A stretch of 51,923 nucleotides of DNA, taken from positions 1 to 51,923 of the forward strand of contig UQMR01000006.1 in assembly GCA_900542255.1 (NCBI GenBank), read 5' to 3'. The position numbers and the translations under genes were made by a program. This DNA comes from an uncultured Porphyromonadaceae bacterium. GTDB lineage: Bacteria > Bacteroidota > Bacteroidia > Bacteroidales > Barnesiellaceae_A. Numbering within the stretch: the first letter of the stretch is position 1; the number at the start of each line of letters is the position of its first letter. This document shows positions 27,274 through 34,754 of the stretch, in pieces. A model generated the notes under the pieces. That model worked only from the letters and a program-made list of their open reading frames with translations, was not told where the DNA came from and searched no databases.

Positions 27274-28080
27274 TTACGACAGGTAATAATAGAGTATGCA
27301 GAATGCAGCGGCTGCTACGCAGTAGATGGCAAAATAGATGAGTTTGCCTTTCTTTACCAGGTTAATCATCCACTTGCATGCGAGACACCCCGATATGAAT
27401 GCGGCAAGGAAGCCTATGATAAGTGTTGTTGCCGGCAGGTCGCTGGCAATAGAGTCTCCGCTGCCGCTTACCATCTTTATTATGTCGAGCAGCGCTTCTC
27501 CCAGGATGGGCGGTATGACCATCAGGAAGGAGAATTGTGCCATGTTCTCTTTCTTGTTGCCCAGCAGCAGTCCCGTAGCGATGGTCGACCCCGAGCGCGA
27601 TAAGCCCGGCATTACGGCGCAGGCTTGTGCGACACCGATGATGAAGGCATCTTTGAGTGATATCTTTTCTTTCTGCCGGGGGCGTGCATAATATGAGAAG
27701 GTGAGCAGAAGAGCTGTCAGCAGCAGCATAAGACCCACGATGAGCAGCCCCGACCCGAAAATTGCCTCGACGTAGTCTTTGAAGAATACCCCGATGATGC
27801 CCACGGGAATCATAGATACGATGATGTTGATGATGTAGCGCGTCTCATCGTTCATCTTGAACCGGAATAACCCTTTGAAGAGCCAGCTTACCTCTTTCCA
27901 TAAGATGACCAATGTGCTGAATACGGTGGCGATGTGCACCACGATGGTAAACGAGAGGTTGACCTCGCTGTCGATGCCGAACAGTGTCGAGCCTATTGCC
28001 AAGTGTCCGCTACTGCTTACAGGGAGATATTCGGTAAGGCCTTGTACCAATCCTAATATCAATGCTTCGTACCAAGTCAT
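27274..28080 (-). CDS. uppP: Undecaprenyl-diphosphatase
   Basis: UppP/BacA (268 residues), an inner-membrane phosphatase that recycles undecaprenyl pyrophosphate to the monophosphate carrier used for peptidoglycan and other glycans. The two active-site motifs are clear: [13 protein letters not shown] (about residues 16-28) with the catalytic Glu and His, and [14 protein letters not shown] (about 158-171) with the essential Arg. Around eight hydrophobic helices are visible. High dosage of this family gives bacitracin resistance in other bacteria. It lies between the DUF3098 gene (24-nt gap) and truB (7-nt gap). Confidence 0.96.
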   Translation of the reverse strand: MTWYEALILGLVQGLTEYLPVSSSGHLAIGSTLFGIDSEVNLSFTIVVHIATVFSTLVILWKEVSWLFKGLFRFKMNDETRYIINIIVSMIPVGIIGVFFKDYVEAIFGSGLLIVGLMLLLTALLLTFSYYARPRQKEKISLKDAFIIGVAQACAVMPGLSRSGSTIATGLLLGNKKENMAQFSFLMVIPPILGEALLDIIKMVSGSGDSIASDLPATTLIIGFLAAFISGCLACKWMINLVKKGKLIYFAIYCVAAAAFCILYYYLS

Positions 28081-28104
28081 GTCGTTTGCGTTTAAGATGT
28101 GTGA

Positions 28105-28443
28105 TTACTTGTTGGGCTTGCGCAGTATGGCAAAGAGCATACATACAAATCCCAGGAATGCGATCGAGGGGGCAATGACGATACGGCGTGTACTGAATAT
28201 GTCGGGGTTGTATTGGGTCTCGGTGGTACCGCTGCCCAACATCAACACAAAGCCTGCGATGACGAGCAGGAACGATAGGGCGATGAGCAGGTAGTTCTGT
28301 TTGCCTAATGCAAAATGCAGTTGCGTCTCGGGCTGCGGGGCAGGGCTGTTATCGGTAGAGGGCTGTTTGCTCTTGGCGGTGTTTTTGCTGGCCATTTTCG
28401 ATGCCAACAGCTCTGCCGATACAGAGGTTCTTTTATTATCCAT
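28105..28443 (-). CDS. DUF3098 membrane protein
   Basis: A 112-residue protein with a Ser/Thr/Lys/Pro-rich N-terminal half (about 1-45) and two transmembrane helices (about 50-70 and 90-106) joined by a short loop containing TTETQYNPDIFSTRRI. This matches the Bacteroidota DUF3098 family, which usually sits between ftsX and uppP, as it does here. No function is established. The constant position suggests a link to FtsEX or to undecaprenyl recycling at the division site, but this is inference from gene order only. Confidence 0.85.
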   Translation of the reverse strand: MDNKRTSVSAELLASKMASKNTAKSKQPSTDNSPAPQPETQLHFALGKQNYLLIALSFLLVIAGFVLMLGSGTTETQYNPDIFSTRRIVIAPSIAFLGFVCMLFAILRKPNK

Positions 28444-28463
28444 GTTATATCTGTTTTTTATGA

Positions 28464-29342
28464 TTATACATAATATAGGTCGTCGCGTTTCATGCGGATG
28501 TAGCGGTTGACGGCAAAAAACGCCGATATAGAGGTGAGCACAATGCCCATGATAAGTACGATGGCATATACGCAGAGCAACGTGGGCAGTGTAATGAGCG
28601 TATAGAAGCTGTCGAACTCAGAGACAATATACGATACGCATCCTGTGAGTAGCAATATGGCGATGAGGGCTGCAATGATGCCGCTGATGATATTGCTTAC
28701 AATGAAAGGACGCCGTATAAATCCCGGTGTGGCCCCTACCAGCTTCATCGTGTATATGATAAATCGCTTGCTATAAGCCGTCAGGCGTATGGTGTTGCTG
28801 ATAAGTACGTAAGAGATAACCATGAGTACGGCGGCCAGTATGAGCAATATGAGCCCTATGTTGCGGATGTTTTCGTTGACCGATTGTATAAGGTCTTTCT
28901 GGAACTGTATGTCGTCGATACAACTGTTCTGTGCCAAATCTTTCTCTATGCAGGCAATGCTGTCGGGGTTGGCATATTCGGCTTTGAGCCTTACCTCGAT
29001 AGAGGCTTGCATGGGGTTTGTCCCCAAGACCTCTTCGGGATTTTCGCCCAACTCTATCATGACCTCCTTCAAGGCGTCTTCTTTCGATATATACTGAGCC
29101 GCCTTTACGTAGGGTGCCTGTTCGAGGCTGTTCTGCAAGTCGGTTATCTGGTTTTCGCGAGCCGACTCTTTCAGAACGATGGAGAATCCTATGTTTTCGC
29201 GTACGTATATGGAGAGGTTGTTGGCCAGAACTCCCAATAACGCCATAATGCCAAGGATAAACAGCACCAGCGATACGCTCAACGTGGAGGTGATGCGGGC
29301 TTCGAGGAACGAGAAACGTTTTTTCTTTTTAGGACTGCTCAT
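28464..29342 (-). CDS. ftsX: Cell division permease-like protein FtsX
   Basis: FtsX (292 residues), the membrane partner of the FtsE ATPase, which activates cell-wall hydrolases during division. The first transmembrane helix is at about residues 18-38, followed by a periplasmic domain (about 40-165), then three helices in the FtsX/MacB-like core (about 170-285) with the TAYSKRFIIYTMKLVGATPGFIRRPF segment conserved in FtsX. FtsE is not in this window and is commonly encoded elsewhere in Bacteroidota. The start overlaps the preceding methyltransferase stop (ATGA), and the DUF3098 gene follows after 20 nt. Confidence 0.93.
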   Translation of the reverse strand: MSSPKKKKRFSFLEARITSTLSVSLVLFILGIMALLGVLANNLSIYVRENIGFSIVLKESARENQITDLQNSLEQAPYVKAAQYISKEDALKEVMIELGENPEEVLGTNPMQASIEVRLKAEYANPDSIACIEKDLAQNSCIDDIQFQKDLIQSVNENIRNIGLILLILAAVLMVISYVLISNTIRLTAYSKRFIIYTMKLVGATPGFIRRPFIVSNIISGIIAALIAILLLTGCVSYIVSEFDSFYTLITLPTLLCVYAIVLIMGIVLTSISAFFAVNRYIRMKRDDLYYV

Positions 29343-30244
29343 TGCGGTAGAGTTTTGTGTTTGAGTGTATATATAATGTAACAGCCGTTGTCGGGTTTGT
29401 ATCGGCGTGCCGATGTCGTTTTGAATCCTTCAACACAGCCGCGGGCAAGAGCTGTTATCTGTTTGCGGTATTTGTTGCGAAGCAGTTGGCACGCTGTGTT
29501 TGCCGCCATAGTCATGGCCGTGCTGTTTTGCACCCGTATGATTTGCATGTTGTTGTCGGCGGCAAGTCGTTCAAAAGCGTTGCGGCTGAAAAGGTATGTG
29601 TCGTGCGCCATGAGGCGGTACCATATCTCTTTGTGTCGTGTGGCTATGTCCGATGCCGGGTTGTACAGGCCTACGATGAGCGTCCCGTCGGAAGTCAGCA
29701 GGTCGCACAGGGCCTTGAAACTCTTGCGCGGCTCTTGGGTTTGGCCGATGAAGTCCCATGCAGTCACTACGTTGTATGATTTCGGGTGGATGCGGTAGAG
29801 CATCTCTCCCTTTTCTATGCGGAGGTTATAGTGCGTGTTGCCGTATTGGCGGGCTTCGTTGTTGCGCTCTATTCCATGAGCAATCCATCCGCGTTGTCGC
29901 ATGGTTGTAATGAAGTTGCCTCTATGGCATCCTGCGTCGAGCAGTACGCCGCTTACCCTGCCTGCCTCGCGCTCTGTAATATGGGCTTTCTGCCGGTTCC
30001 ATGTGTGGAGTATGAGGTCATAGCAGCGGCTTATAATGCCGCTCTTGGGGGGTGTCCGCAGCGCTTTGTCGATGGCATGGATACCCGTGTCGTCGTTTTG
30101 TGGGACGGGCATTCTTTTGACAAGGCCGCAATCGGTACATAGCAACACCTCGCATATCTCTTCTTCTGTTGCAGCACACGTACACACGTGCGTCCAATGA
30201 TTGCCGTTGCATACGGGGCAGCTATTTATCGAGGCTTTTGCCAT
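29339..30244 (-). CDS. Zinc-ribbon class I SAM-dependent methyltransferase
   Basis: Predicted methyltransferase of about 301 residues. The N-terminus is a zinc ribbon (SCPVCNGNHW and LCTDCGLVKRM, four Cys) followed from about residue 95 by a Rossmann methyltransferase whose motif I is LLDAGCHRGNF. A later DFIGQTQEP stretch takes the place of motif IV. The open frame starts 37 codons earlier, but that extension has no conserved features; I use the ATG at 30244 (MAKASINSCPVC), with an adjacent ATG at 30247 as alternative. Zinc-ribbon methyltransferases often act on sugars or small molecules. It is coupled to ftsX by a 4-bp overlap and is probably the first gene of the leftward operon. Substrate unknown. 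Confidence 0.8.
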   Translation of the reverse strand: MAKASINSCPVCNGNHWTHVCTCAATEEEICEVLLCTDCGLVKRMPVPQNDDTGIHAIDKALRTPPKSGIISRCYDLILHTWNRQKAHITEREAGRVSGVLLDAGCHRGNFITTMRQRGWIAHGIERNNEARQYGNTHYNLRIEKGEMLYRIHPKSYNVVTAWDFIGQTQEPRKSFKALCDLLTSDGTLIVGLYNPASDIATRHKEIWYRLMAHDTYLFSRNAFERLAADNNMQIIRVQNSTAMTMAANTACQLLRNKYRKQITALARGCVEGFKTTSARRYKPDNGCYIIYTLKHKTLPQ

Positions 30245-30331
30245 CATAATGACCGGACGTAATTCTATTAACAGTTTATTGTGACTATGGTTGGGCGACA
30301 GCGCATCTTGCGGCAGGTGCACATTAATTCC

Positions 30332-30348
30332 TAATTTGCCGCAAATTA
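30332..30348. promoter_or_regulatory. 17-bp palindrome upstream of the methyltransferase-ftsX operon
   Basis: TAATTTGC-C-GCAAATTA is a perfect palindrome with one central base, 88 nt upstream of the start used for the methyltransferase. It resembles a repressor or activator site. The segment 30245-30460 otherwise holds no gene; a small AGAG/CTCT hairpin lies near 30399-30410. Confidence 0.4.
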
Positions 30349-30460
30349 ACGACAAATTCGGGTATGAGCGCTTATTTGTTTGGGATATTTAACAAATAGA
30401 GGCGTCTCTTACAGGCCGGTCATGCCACTTTGCTCCTGCCGGGCCTGGATGAGGCGGTTT

Positions 30461-31630
30461 TCAAATCTCATCCTTATGTTCAAACAGGTAGGTGTAGAGT
30501 CTCTTGTCGGCCTCGGTGAGGAGCTTGTGGCGACGTGCCATCATGCGCTCGGCAATGTCGAAAAAGCGGGCAAGGGGAACCTCTTTGAATCCTTGTGCGC
30601 CCCCCTCGGAGAATGAGGGAATGTAGGTGCGGGGGAAGCCCGGTCCGTAAATGTTGCAGCCTATACCTGTGACGGTCGCTGTGTTGAACATGGTGTTGAT
30701 GCCGGCTTTGCTGTGGTCGCCCATGATAAGCCCGCAGAACTGCAATCCGGTCCGGCGGAACTGTCGCAGGGGGTAGTTCCATAATTTTATCTCGGCATAG
30801 GTGTTTTTGAGATTCGACGATACGGTGTCGGCTCCCAGGTTGCACCATTCGCCTATGACGGCATTGCCCAGGAAGCCGTCGTGTGCTTTGTTGGAGTAAC
30901 CGGTCATGATGACGTTGTTGAGCTCGCCGCCTACTTTGCAGTAGGGGCCTAACGTTGTAGGCCCGTACACTTTGGTTCCCATGTTGAGTACGGCGTGGCA
31001 GCACATGGCAAAGGGGCCGCGCACGGCGCAGGTTTCCATGATTTCGGCCTCGGCTCCTATATAGATGGGCCCGTGGGTAGTATTGAGTATGGCGCATTCT
31101 ACAACGGCGCCCGGCTCTATGAATAGCTGTGAGGCATCGCCTATGAGGGTGCAGGTAGAGCTGAGGGGGGCACTCTCTCTGCCGCGGGTGATGCGGGCAA
31201 AGTCGGCCTGTATGGCATCGCCGTTTTTCCCGAAGAGGTCGTAGGGAAATCTGATGCAGTCTGCCGGTGTCTGCGGCGCGATTTTTCGGGCCTCTGCGGT
31301 GTGCTCGTCGGAAAAGATACCTCCGCGGTATGCCCATATCTCGTCATCATCGGCTATGGCTTCGCCGGGTTGTAGGGAGGCTATCTGTTCGGCCCATTGC
31401 GGTGTGGCAATAAGGTGTCCGGCGATGTATATGTTGTCGCTTGTGATGTGGGAGGGATATTTCTCAGACAGGTAAGGAGCTGTGAGGTAGGAGTAATCGC
31501 CCGGCAATAGGGCTTCCCATTTTTCCCGCAGGGTGTCGATGCCTAGTCTTAGGTCGGCAACAGGTCTTGTGAAGGTGAGTGGCAGCAGGTTGCCGTGTTC
31601 GCGTGCGGTATCGAAGAGAATGATGTTCAT
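30461..31630 (-). CDS. GlmU-like putative sugar nucleotidyltransferase / acyltransferase
   Basis: About 389 residues. The C-terminal half is a left-handed beta-helix of hexapeptide repeats, seen in runs such as GPIYIGAEAEIMETCAVRGPF and VIGEWCNLGADTVSSNLKN, which resemble the acetyltransferase domain of GlmU. The N-terminal part (MNIILFDTAREHGNLLPLTFTRPVADLR) belongs to the alternative bacterial GlmU-type family found in Bacteroidota and lacks the usual LAAGxGTRM nucleotidyltransferase loop. It may make UDP-N-acetylglucosamine or a related nucleotide sugar. The frame opens 27 codons earlier, but the ATG at 31630 gives the family's normal start. Its promoter lies about 80 nt upstream. It is divergent from the AsnB-like gene. 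Confidence 0.75.
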   Translation of the reverse strand: MNIILFDTAREHGNLLPLTFTRPVADLRLGIDTLREKWEALLPGDYSYLTAPYLSEKYPSHITSDNIYIAGHLIATPQWAEQIASLQPGEAIADDDEIWAYRGGIFSDEHTAEARKIAPQTPADCIRFPYDLFGKNGDAIQADFARITRGRESAPLSSTCTLIGDASQLFIEPGAVVECAILNTTHGPIYIGAEAEIMETCAVRGPFAMCCHAVLNMGTKVYGPTTLGPYCKVGGELNNVIMTGYSNKAHDGFLGNAVIGEWCNLGADTVSSNLKNTYAEIKLWNYPLRQFRRTGLQFCGLIMGDHSKAGINTMFNTATVTGIGCNIYGPGFPRTYIPSFSEGGAQGFKEVPLARFFDIAERMMARRHKLLTEADKRLYTYLFEHKDEI

Positions 31631-31708
31631 TGTTGCGATTTTTTGTTTTTGGTTTATGGGTCGGTCGGCTTTCGATAAACTTTTTGTCGCGCCGTTGTGT
31701 TTGATAGG

Positions 31709-31716
31709 CAAAGATA
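31709..31716 (-). promoter_or_regulatory. -7 box of the GlmU-like gene
   Basis: TATCTTTG on the minus strand (31716-31709) matches TAnnTTTG, 78 nt upstream of the ATG at 31630. At the -33 position only CTG is present (31739-31737), so the match is partial. Confidence 0.45.
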
Positions 31717-31773
31717 ATGTTTTTGTTTGGAATCGACAGTTGTGGTTGCAAGAATAAATTGAACCGATAAGTT

Positions 31774-33429
31774 ATGAGCGGAATTGCAGGAATAGTCGGC
31801 GGTATGGACGATTTGCAGCAGCGGTTGCGCAGGATGTTGTACGAGCAGCGTCATCGTGGCAAGGTTGCAGGCAGTTCTTACTTTGCCCCTTTCGTAGATG
31901 CCTGCATCGGGCTGGGGTGTACCGGTACGATGGCGGGTGAAGCGACGTGCAACACGCGGCAACCCTTTGCAGATGACAGTGTGTCGCTGGTGGTGGTAAT
32001 GGATGGCGACCTCTATAATTGCCGTGAATTGCGAAGTCTCTTGTCGCATTATCATACGTTTGCCACCGATGCGCCGGCAGAGATAGTGGCCAAGGCATAC
32101 AGACATTGGGGCAGAGATGCCTTTTTGCATCTCGAAGGGGTCTTTGCACTGGCCATCTACGATGTGTTGGCCGATACGTTGCTGTTGGCAAGAGACCGGT
32201 TTGGGGTGAAGCCGCTCTATTATGCCACGCACGGAGGAGGCTTGTTTTTTGCGTCGGAGGTCAATGCGCTTTTCGCGGCCGGGCTGAGACGGCAGCTTTC
32301 CGTCTGCCGGTGGGCCGGTTATATGATATATTCCTCTTATGGTTTCCCTTACGAGACGTTTTGGGAGGGTGTGCATCAGCTGCCGGCCGGATTTATGTTG
32401 TGTTACAATGGCTATTCGTTGTATGAGCGGGGATGGTATGACTTGCAGGAGGAGATAGGGAAGCTCGGGCAGGAAAAAGAGTCGTCTCTGAAAGAGCTCT
32501 TTGTTTGCGAGTTGGAGCGTTGTGCCGAACGCAGTTTGTCGGATGTCGCCTCGTGCGGTTTCAGAATAGGCGACCGCGTAGAGTCGCAGCTGCTATACAG
32601 GCTGGCTGTGCATGGCATATATGCGGGCAAGGTGCTGCCTTTGCGTGAATTGCCTGGTGAGGATACGGCTTGCGAATATGGGACGGGATGGACCGTGATT
32701 ACGCCCCGGCGGGCGATTGATGAGCTGGAACGGATGCCCGAGTGGATAGAAGAGCCGTTCGATGGAGTGGAGTCTGTCGTGCGGGCTGTTTTGTTTCGCC
32801 GGGCGGCGTCGTGCGGCATGTCGGTGTTATGCAGCGGTATGGGGCTCGATGTGATGTGGCAAGATGTGTGGGATAAGTCGGAGGTGCGGTATGATTATCT
32901 CTCCGAGTCTCCGCTGTTCTCGCCCGAGCTTGCGGCGGTAGCGCATCGCCCGAGCTATCCTCATCCGTTCGATGACGATGCGGCCAACATGCGCTATCTC
33001 GATTTGTACTGCGAGCGATTGCCCCATATTTTGCGCTTTTTCGACCGGTCGGCCGCCGAAGCCGGCGTGCGGGTGCGTATGCCGTTTCTGGCATCGGTAC
33101 TCGTTGTTCTGTCGTTTGTCTTGCCTCGGGTAAGTAGCCGCGCCCGCAAGGAGCTCTTCGACGACTGCACGATGCGGCGTTACGCCGAGCGCTATGACCG
33201 CCGCGAGAGCCTTCCTGTATGGCCTGTGTGGCTGGGAGGCGGATTGAGGGAGTGGATGGCCGATTCGCTGGGCGATTTGAGAAGTAGTTCGGTGCGAGAC
33301 TGGTTCGATGTAAGGGCGTTGACACAAATGCAGTCGGATATCGCGATGGGGTATCCGGTAGATGTGGCGCTGTTGTGGAAATGCCTCGCCTTGCATCGCA
33401 TGCTGGCAGCAGATGCCCCTTTGTGGTAG
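31774..33429 (+). CDS. Asparagine synthetase B homologue, probable pseudoenzyme
   Basis: A 551-residue protein with the two-domain layout of AsnB: N-terminal Ntn glutaminase-like domain (about 1-190) and C-terminal ATP-pyrophosphatase-like domain (about 240-530). The fold is clear from SGIAGIVG, RHRG, RDRFGVKPLYY (about 141-151) and VRVRMPFL. Yet catalytic residues are lost. The glutaminase nucleophile Cys2 is Ser (codon agc), the NGE substrate loop is DGD (77-79), and the usual SGGLDS ATP loop is replaced by RIGDRVES (264-271). The second conserved loop (SGEGSDE in AsnB) is CSGMGLDVM. The frame is intact, so the protein is probably made. It may bind nucleotide or regulate something, but should not be annotated as an asparagine synthetase. 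It stands alone, ending in a good terminator. Confidence 0.75.
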   Translation: MSGIAGIVGGMDDLQQRLRRMLYEQRHRGKVAGSSYFAPFVDACIGLGCTGTMAGEATCNTRQPFADDSVSLVVVMDGDLYNCRELRSLLSHYHTFATDAPAEIVAKAYRHWGRDAFLHLEGVFALAIYDVLADTLLLARDRFGVKPLYYATHGGGLFFASEVNALFAAGLRRQLSVCRWAGYMIYSSYGFPYETFWEGVHQLPAGFMLCYNGYSLYERGWYDLQEEIGKLGQEKESSLKELFVCELERCAERSLSDVASCGFRIGDRVESQLLYRLAVHGIYAGKVLPLRELPGEDTACEYGTGWTVITPRRAIDELERMPEWIEEPFDGVESVVRAVLFRRAASCGMSVLCSGMGLDVMWQDVWDKSEVRYDYLSESPLFSPELAAVAHRPSYPHPFDDDAANMRYLDLYCERLPHILRFFDRSAAEAGVRVRMPFLASVLVVLSFVLPRVSSRARKELFDDCTMRRYAERYDRRESLPVWPVWLGGGLREWMADSLGDLRSSSVRDWFDVRALTQMQSDIAMGYPVDVALLWKCLALHRMLAADAPLW

Positions 33430-33453
33430 AGTATCGGAGATGGAAATATGGCA

Positions 33454-33507
33454 GCGATGGCGTGACGATTTGGACGGGGGAGAAGTTTGTCGCGCTATCG
33501 CATTTTA
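33454..33507 (+). terminator. Terminator of the AsnB-like gene
   Basis: GCGATGGCGTGAC (33454-33466) pairs over 13 bp with GTCGCGCTATCGC (33489-33501), with two G-U pairs, followed by ATTTTATT. It separates this gene from the ribosomal superoperon promoter immediately downstream. Confidence 0.7.
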
Positions 33508-33518
33508 TTGCTAAAATA

Positions 33519-33550
33519 TTTGGTTTATAACAAATTAGTTTGTACTTTTG
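33519..33550 (+). promoter_or_regulatory. Promoter of the ribosomal superoperon
   Basis: TTTG (33519-33522), exactly 20 nt, then TACTTTTG (33543-33550), a full consensus match. Transcription should begin near 33557, giving an rpsL leader of about 137 nt. No second promoter of this quality is seen before rplQ. Confidence 0.85.
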
Positions 33551-33582
33551 CCTCGCTTTTTCGCGCAAAGTATGCCCTTTCT

Positions 33583-33630
33583 GCACCATAACGCACTGAT
33601 ACAGTGTGTGTAAGAGTGCGGGAATGGTGT
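33583..33630 (+). promoter_or_regulatory. Structured rpsL leader with alternative stems
   Basis: Long form: CACCAT (33584-33589) pairs with ATGGTG (33624-33629), and inside it CGCACT (33592-33597) pairs with AGTGCG (33615-33620). Short form: CACTG (33594-33598) pairs with CAGTG (33602-33606). The two share CACT and exclude each other. This is the arrangement expected of a switching leader, perhaps read by a ribosomal protein. Confidence 0.55.
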
Positions 33631-33693
33631 GTGTGAAGCAATATGTGAAATAAAAAGATATTTATAAAAACAAAGTATTAAAACTGTTCTAAA

Positions 33694-34098
33694 ATGCCTA
33701 CAATTCAGCAGTTAGTAAGAAAAGGACGGGTTGTTTTGGAAGACAAGAGTAAATCGCCGGCACTCGATTCGTGTCCTCAACGTCGCGGCGTGTGTGTGCG
33801 TGTTTACACGACAACTCCCAAAAAACCTAATTCGGCTATGCGTAAGGTGGCTCGTGTGCGCCTGACAAACGGAAAAGAAGTGAACTCTTACATTCCGGGT
33901 GAAGGTCATAACCTGCAAGAGCACTCTATCGTATTGGTTCGAGGCGGTCGTGTGAAAGACCTCCCCGGTGTACGTTATCACATTGTTCGCGGTACCCTCG
34001 ATACGGCAGGAGTAAGCGGTCGCTTGCAACGTCGTTCGAAATACGGAGCCAAAAGACCGAAAGCAGGCGCTGCACCTGCGGCAAAAGGGAAAAAATAA
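33694..34098 (+). CDS. rpsL: 30S ribosomal protein S12
   Basis: S12 (134 residues) sits at the decoding centre of the 30S subunit and influences accuracy. The [13 protein letters not shown] loop with Lys43 and the [17 protein letters not shown] loop are intact, so the residues commonly changed in streptomycin-resistant mutants look wild-type. A short Ala/Lys-rich tail (AAPAAKGKK) extends the C-terminus. First gene of the operon, after a long leader. Followed by a 158-nt gap before rpsG that contains two hairpins. Confidence 0.98.
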   Translation: MPTIQQLVRKGRVVLEDKSKSPALDSCPQRRGVCVRVYTTTPKKPNSAMRKVARVRLTNGKEVNSYIPGEGHNLQEHSIVLVRGGRVKDLPGVRYHIVRGTLDTAGVSGRLQRRSKYGAKRPKAGAAPAAKGKK

Positions 34099-34144
34099 CC
34101 CGAAGCCAGAAGCAAGCAAATCGAAAAAATAAAAATTAGTTTTT

Positions 34145-34164
34145 AACGCTGGTTTGCGTTTTTT
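34145..34164 (+). terminator. Attenuator-like hairpin in the rpsL-rpsG gap
   Basis: AACGC (34145-34149) pairs with GCGTT (34156-34160) around a 6-nt loop and runs straight into a T-tract (34159-34164). It is small, so termination would be partial. It is the only terminator-like element inside the superoperon that I could see. Confidence 0.45.
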
Positions 34165-34190
34165 GGATAGGCTGATTGGGTTGAGTAAAT

Positions 34191-34206
34191 AAAAGCGGCG
34201 GCTTTT
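34191..34206 (+). promoter_or_regulatory. Second hairpin before rpsG
   Basis: AAAAGC (34191-34196) pairs perfectly with GCTTTT (34201-34206) around GGCG, 50 nt before the rpsG start. It could be part of an S7-binding site; in E. coli the rpsL-rpsG gap serves that purpose. Confidence 0.4.
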
Positions 34207-34256
34207 GTTGAAGATGTAATAAGCAACCAAAAACGGAACAACATTTTAAGAAGAAT

Positions 34257-34733
34257 ATGAGAAAAGCTAAGCCTAAAAAACGGGTGATATTGCCTGATCC
34301 CGTGTTTAGTGATGTAAGGGTTTCGAAGTTTGTAAACCACTTGATGTATGATGGCAAAAAGAACGTTGCCTACAATATCTTTTATAGCGCTTTGGAGATT
34401 GTGAAATCGAAAATGCCTAACGAGGAGAGAACAGCTCTCGAAATTTGGAAAAAAGCTCTCGAAAACGTAACACCCCAAGTAGAGGTGAAATCGCGTCGTG
34501 TGGGCGGTGCCACGTTCCAGGTTCCTACCGATATACGCCCCGACCGTAAAGAATCTATCTCGATGAAAAATTTGATAAACTACTCTCGTAAAAGAGGCGG
34601 CAAAACGATGGCCGATAAATTGGCTGCTGAGATTGTCGACGCTTTTAACGAGCAAGGTGGCGCATTCAAACGTAAAGAGGATATGCACAAGATGGCAGAA
34701 GCCAACCGCGCATTCGCTCATTTCAGATTTTAA
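34257..34733 (+). CDS. rpsG: 30S ribosomal protein S7
   Basis: S7 (158 residues) nucleates assembly of the 30S head and lines the exit site. Typical segments are MRKAKPKKR at the start, [21 protein letters not shown], the beta-hairpin [21 protein letters not shown], and the C-terminal [12 protein letters not shown]. In other bacteria S7 represses its own message at the preceding intergenic region; the hairpins at 34145-34206 are candidates for such a site here. The fusA gene follows after 21 nt. Confidence 0.98.
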   Translation: MRKAKPKKRVILPDPVFSDVRVSKFVNHLMYDGKKNVAYNIFYSALEIVKSKMPNEERTALEIWKKALENVTPQVEVKSRRVGGATFQVPTDIRPDRKESISMKNLINYSRKRGGKTMADKLAAEIVDAFNEQGGAFKRKEDMHKMAEANRAFAHFRF

Positions 34734-34754
34734 TCACAATAAGGAGAATAAGCA

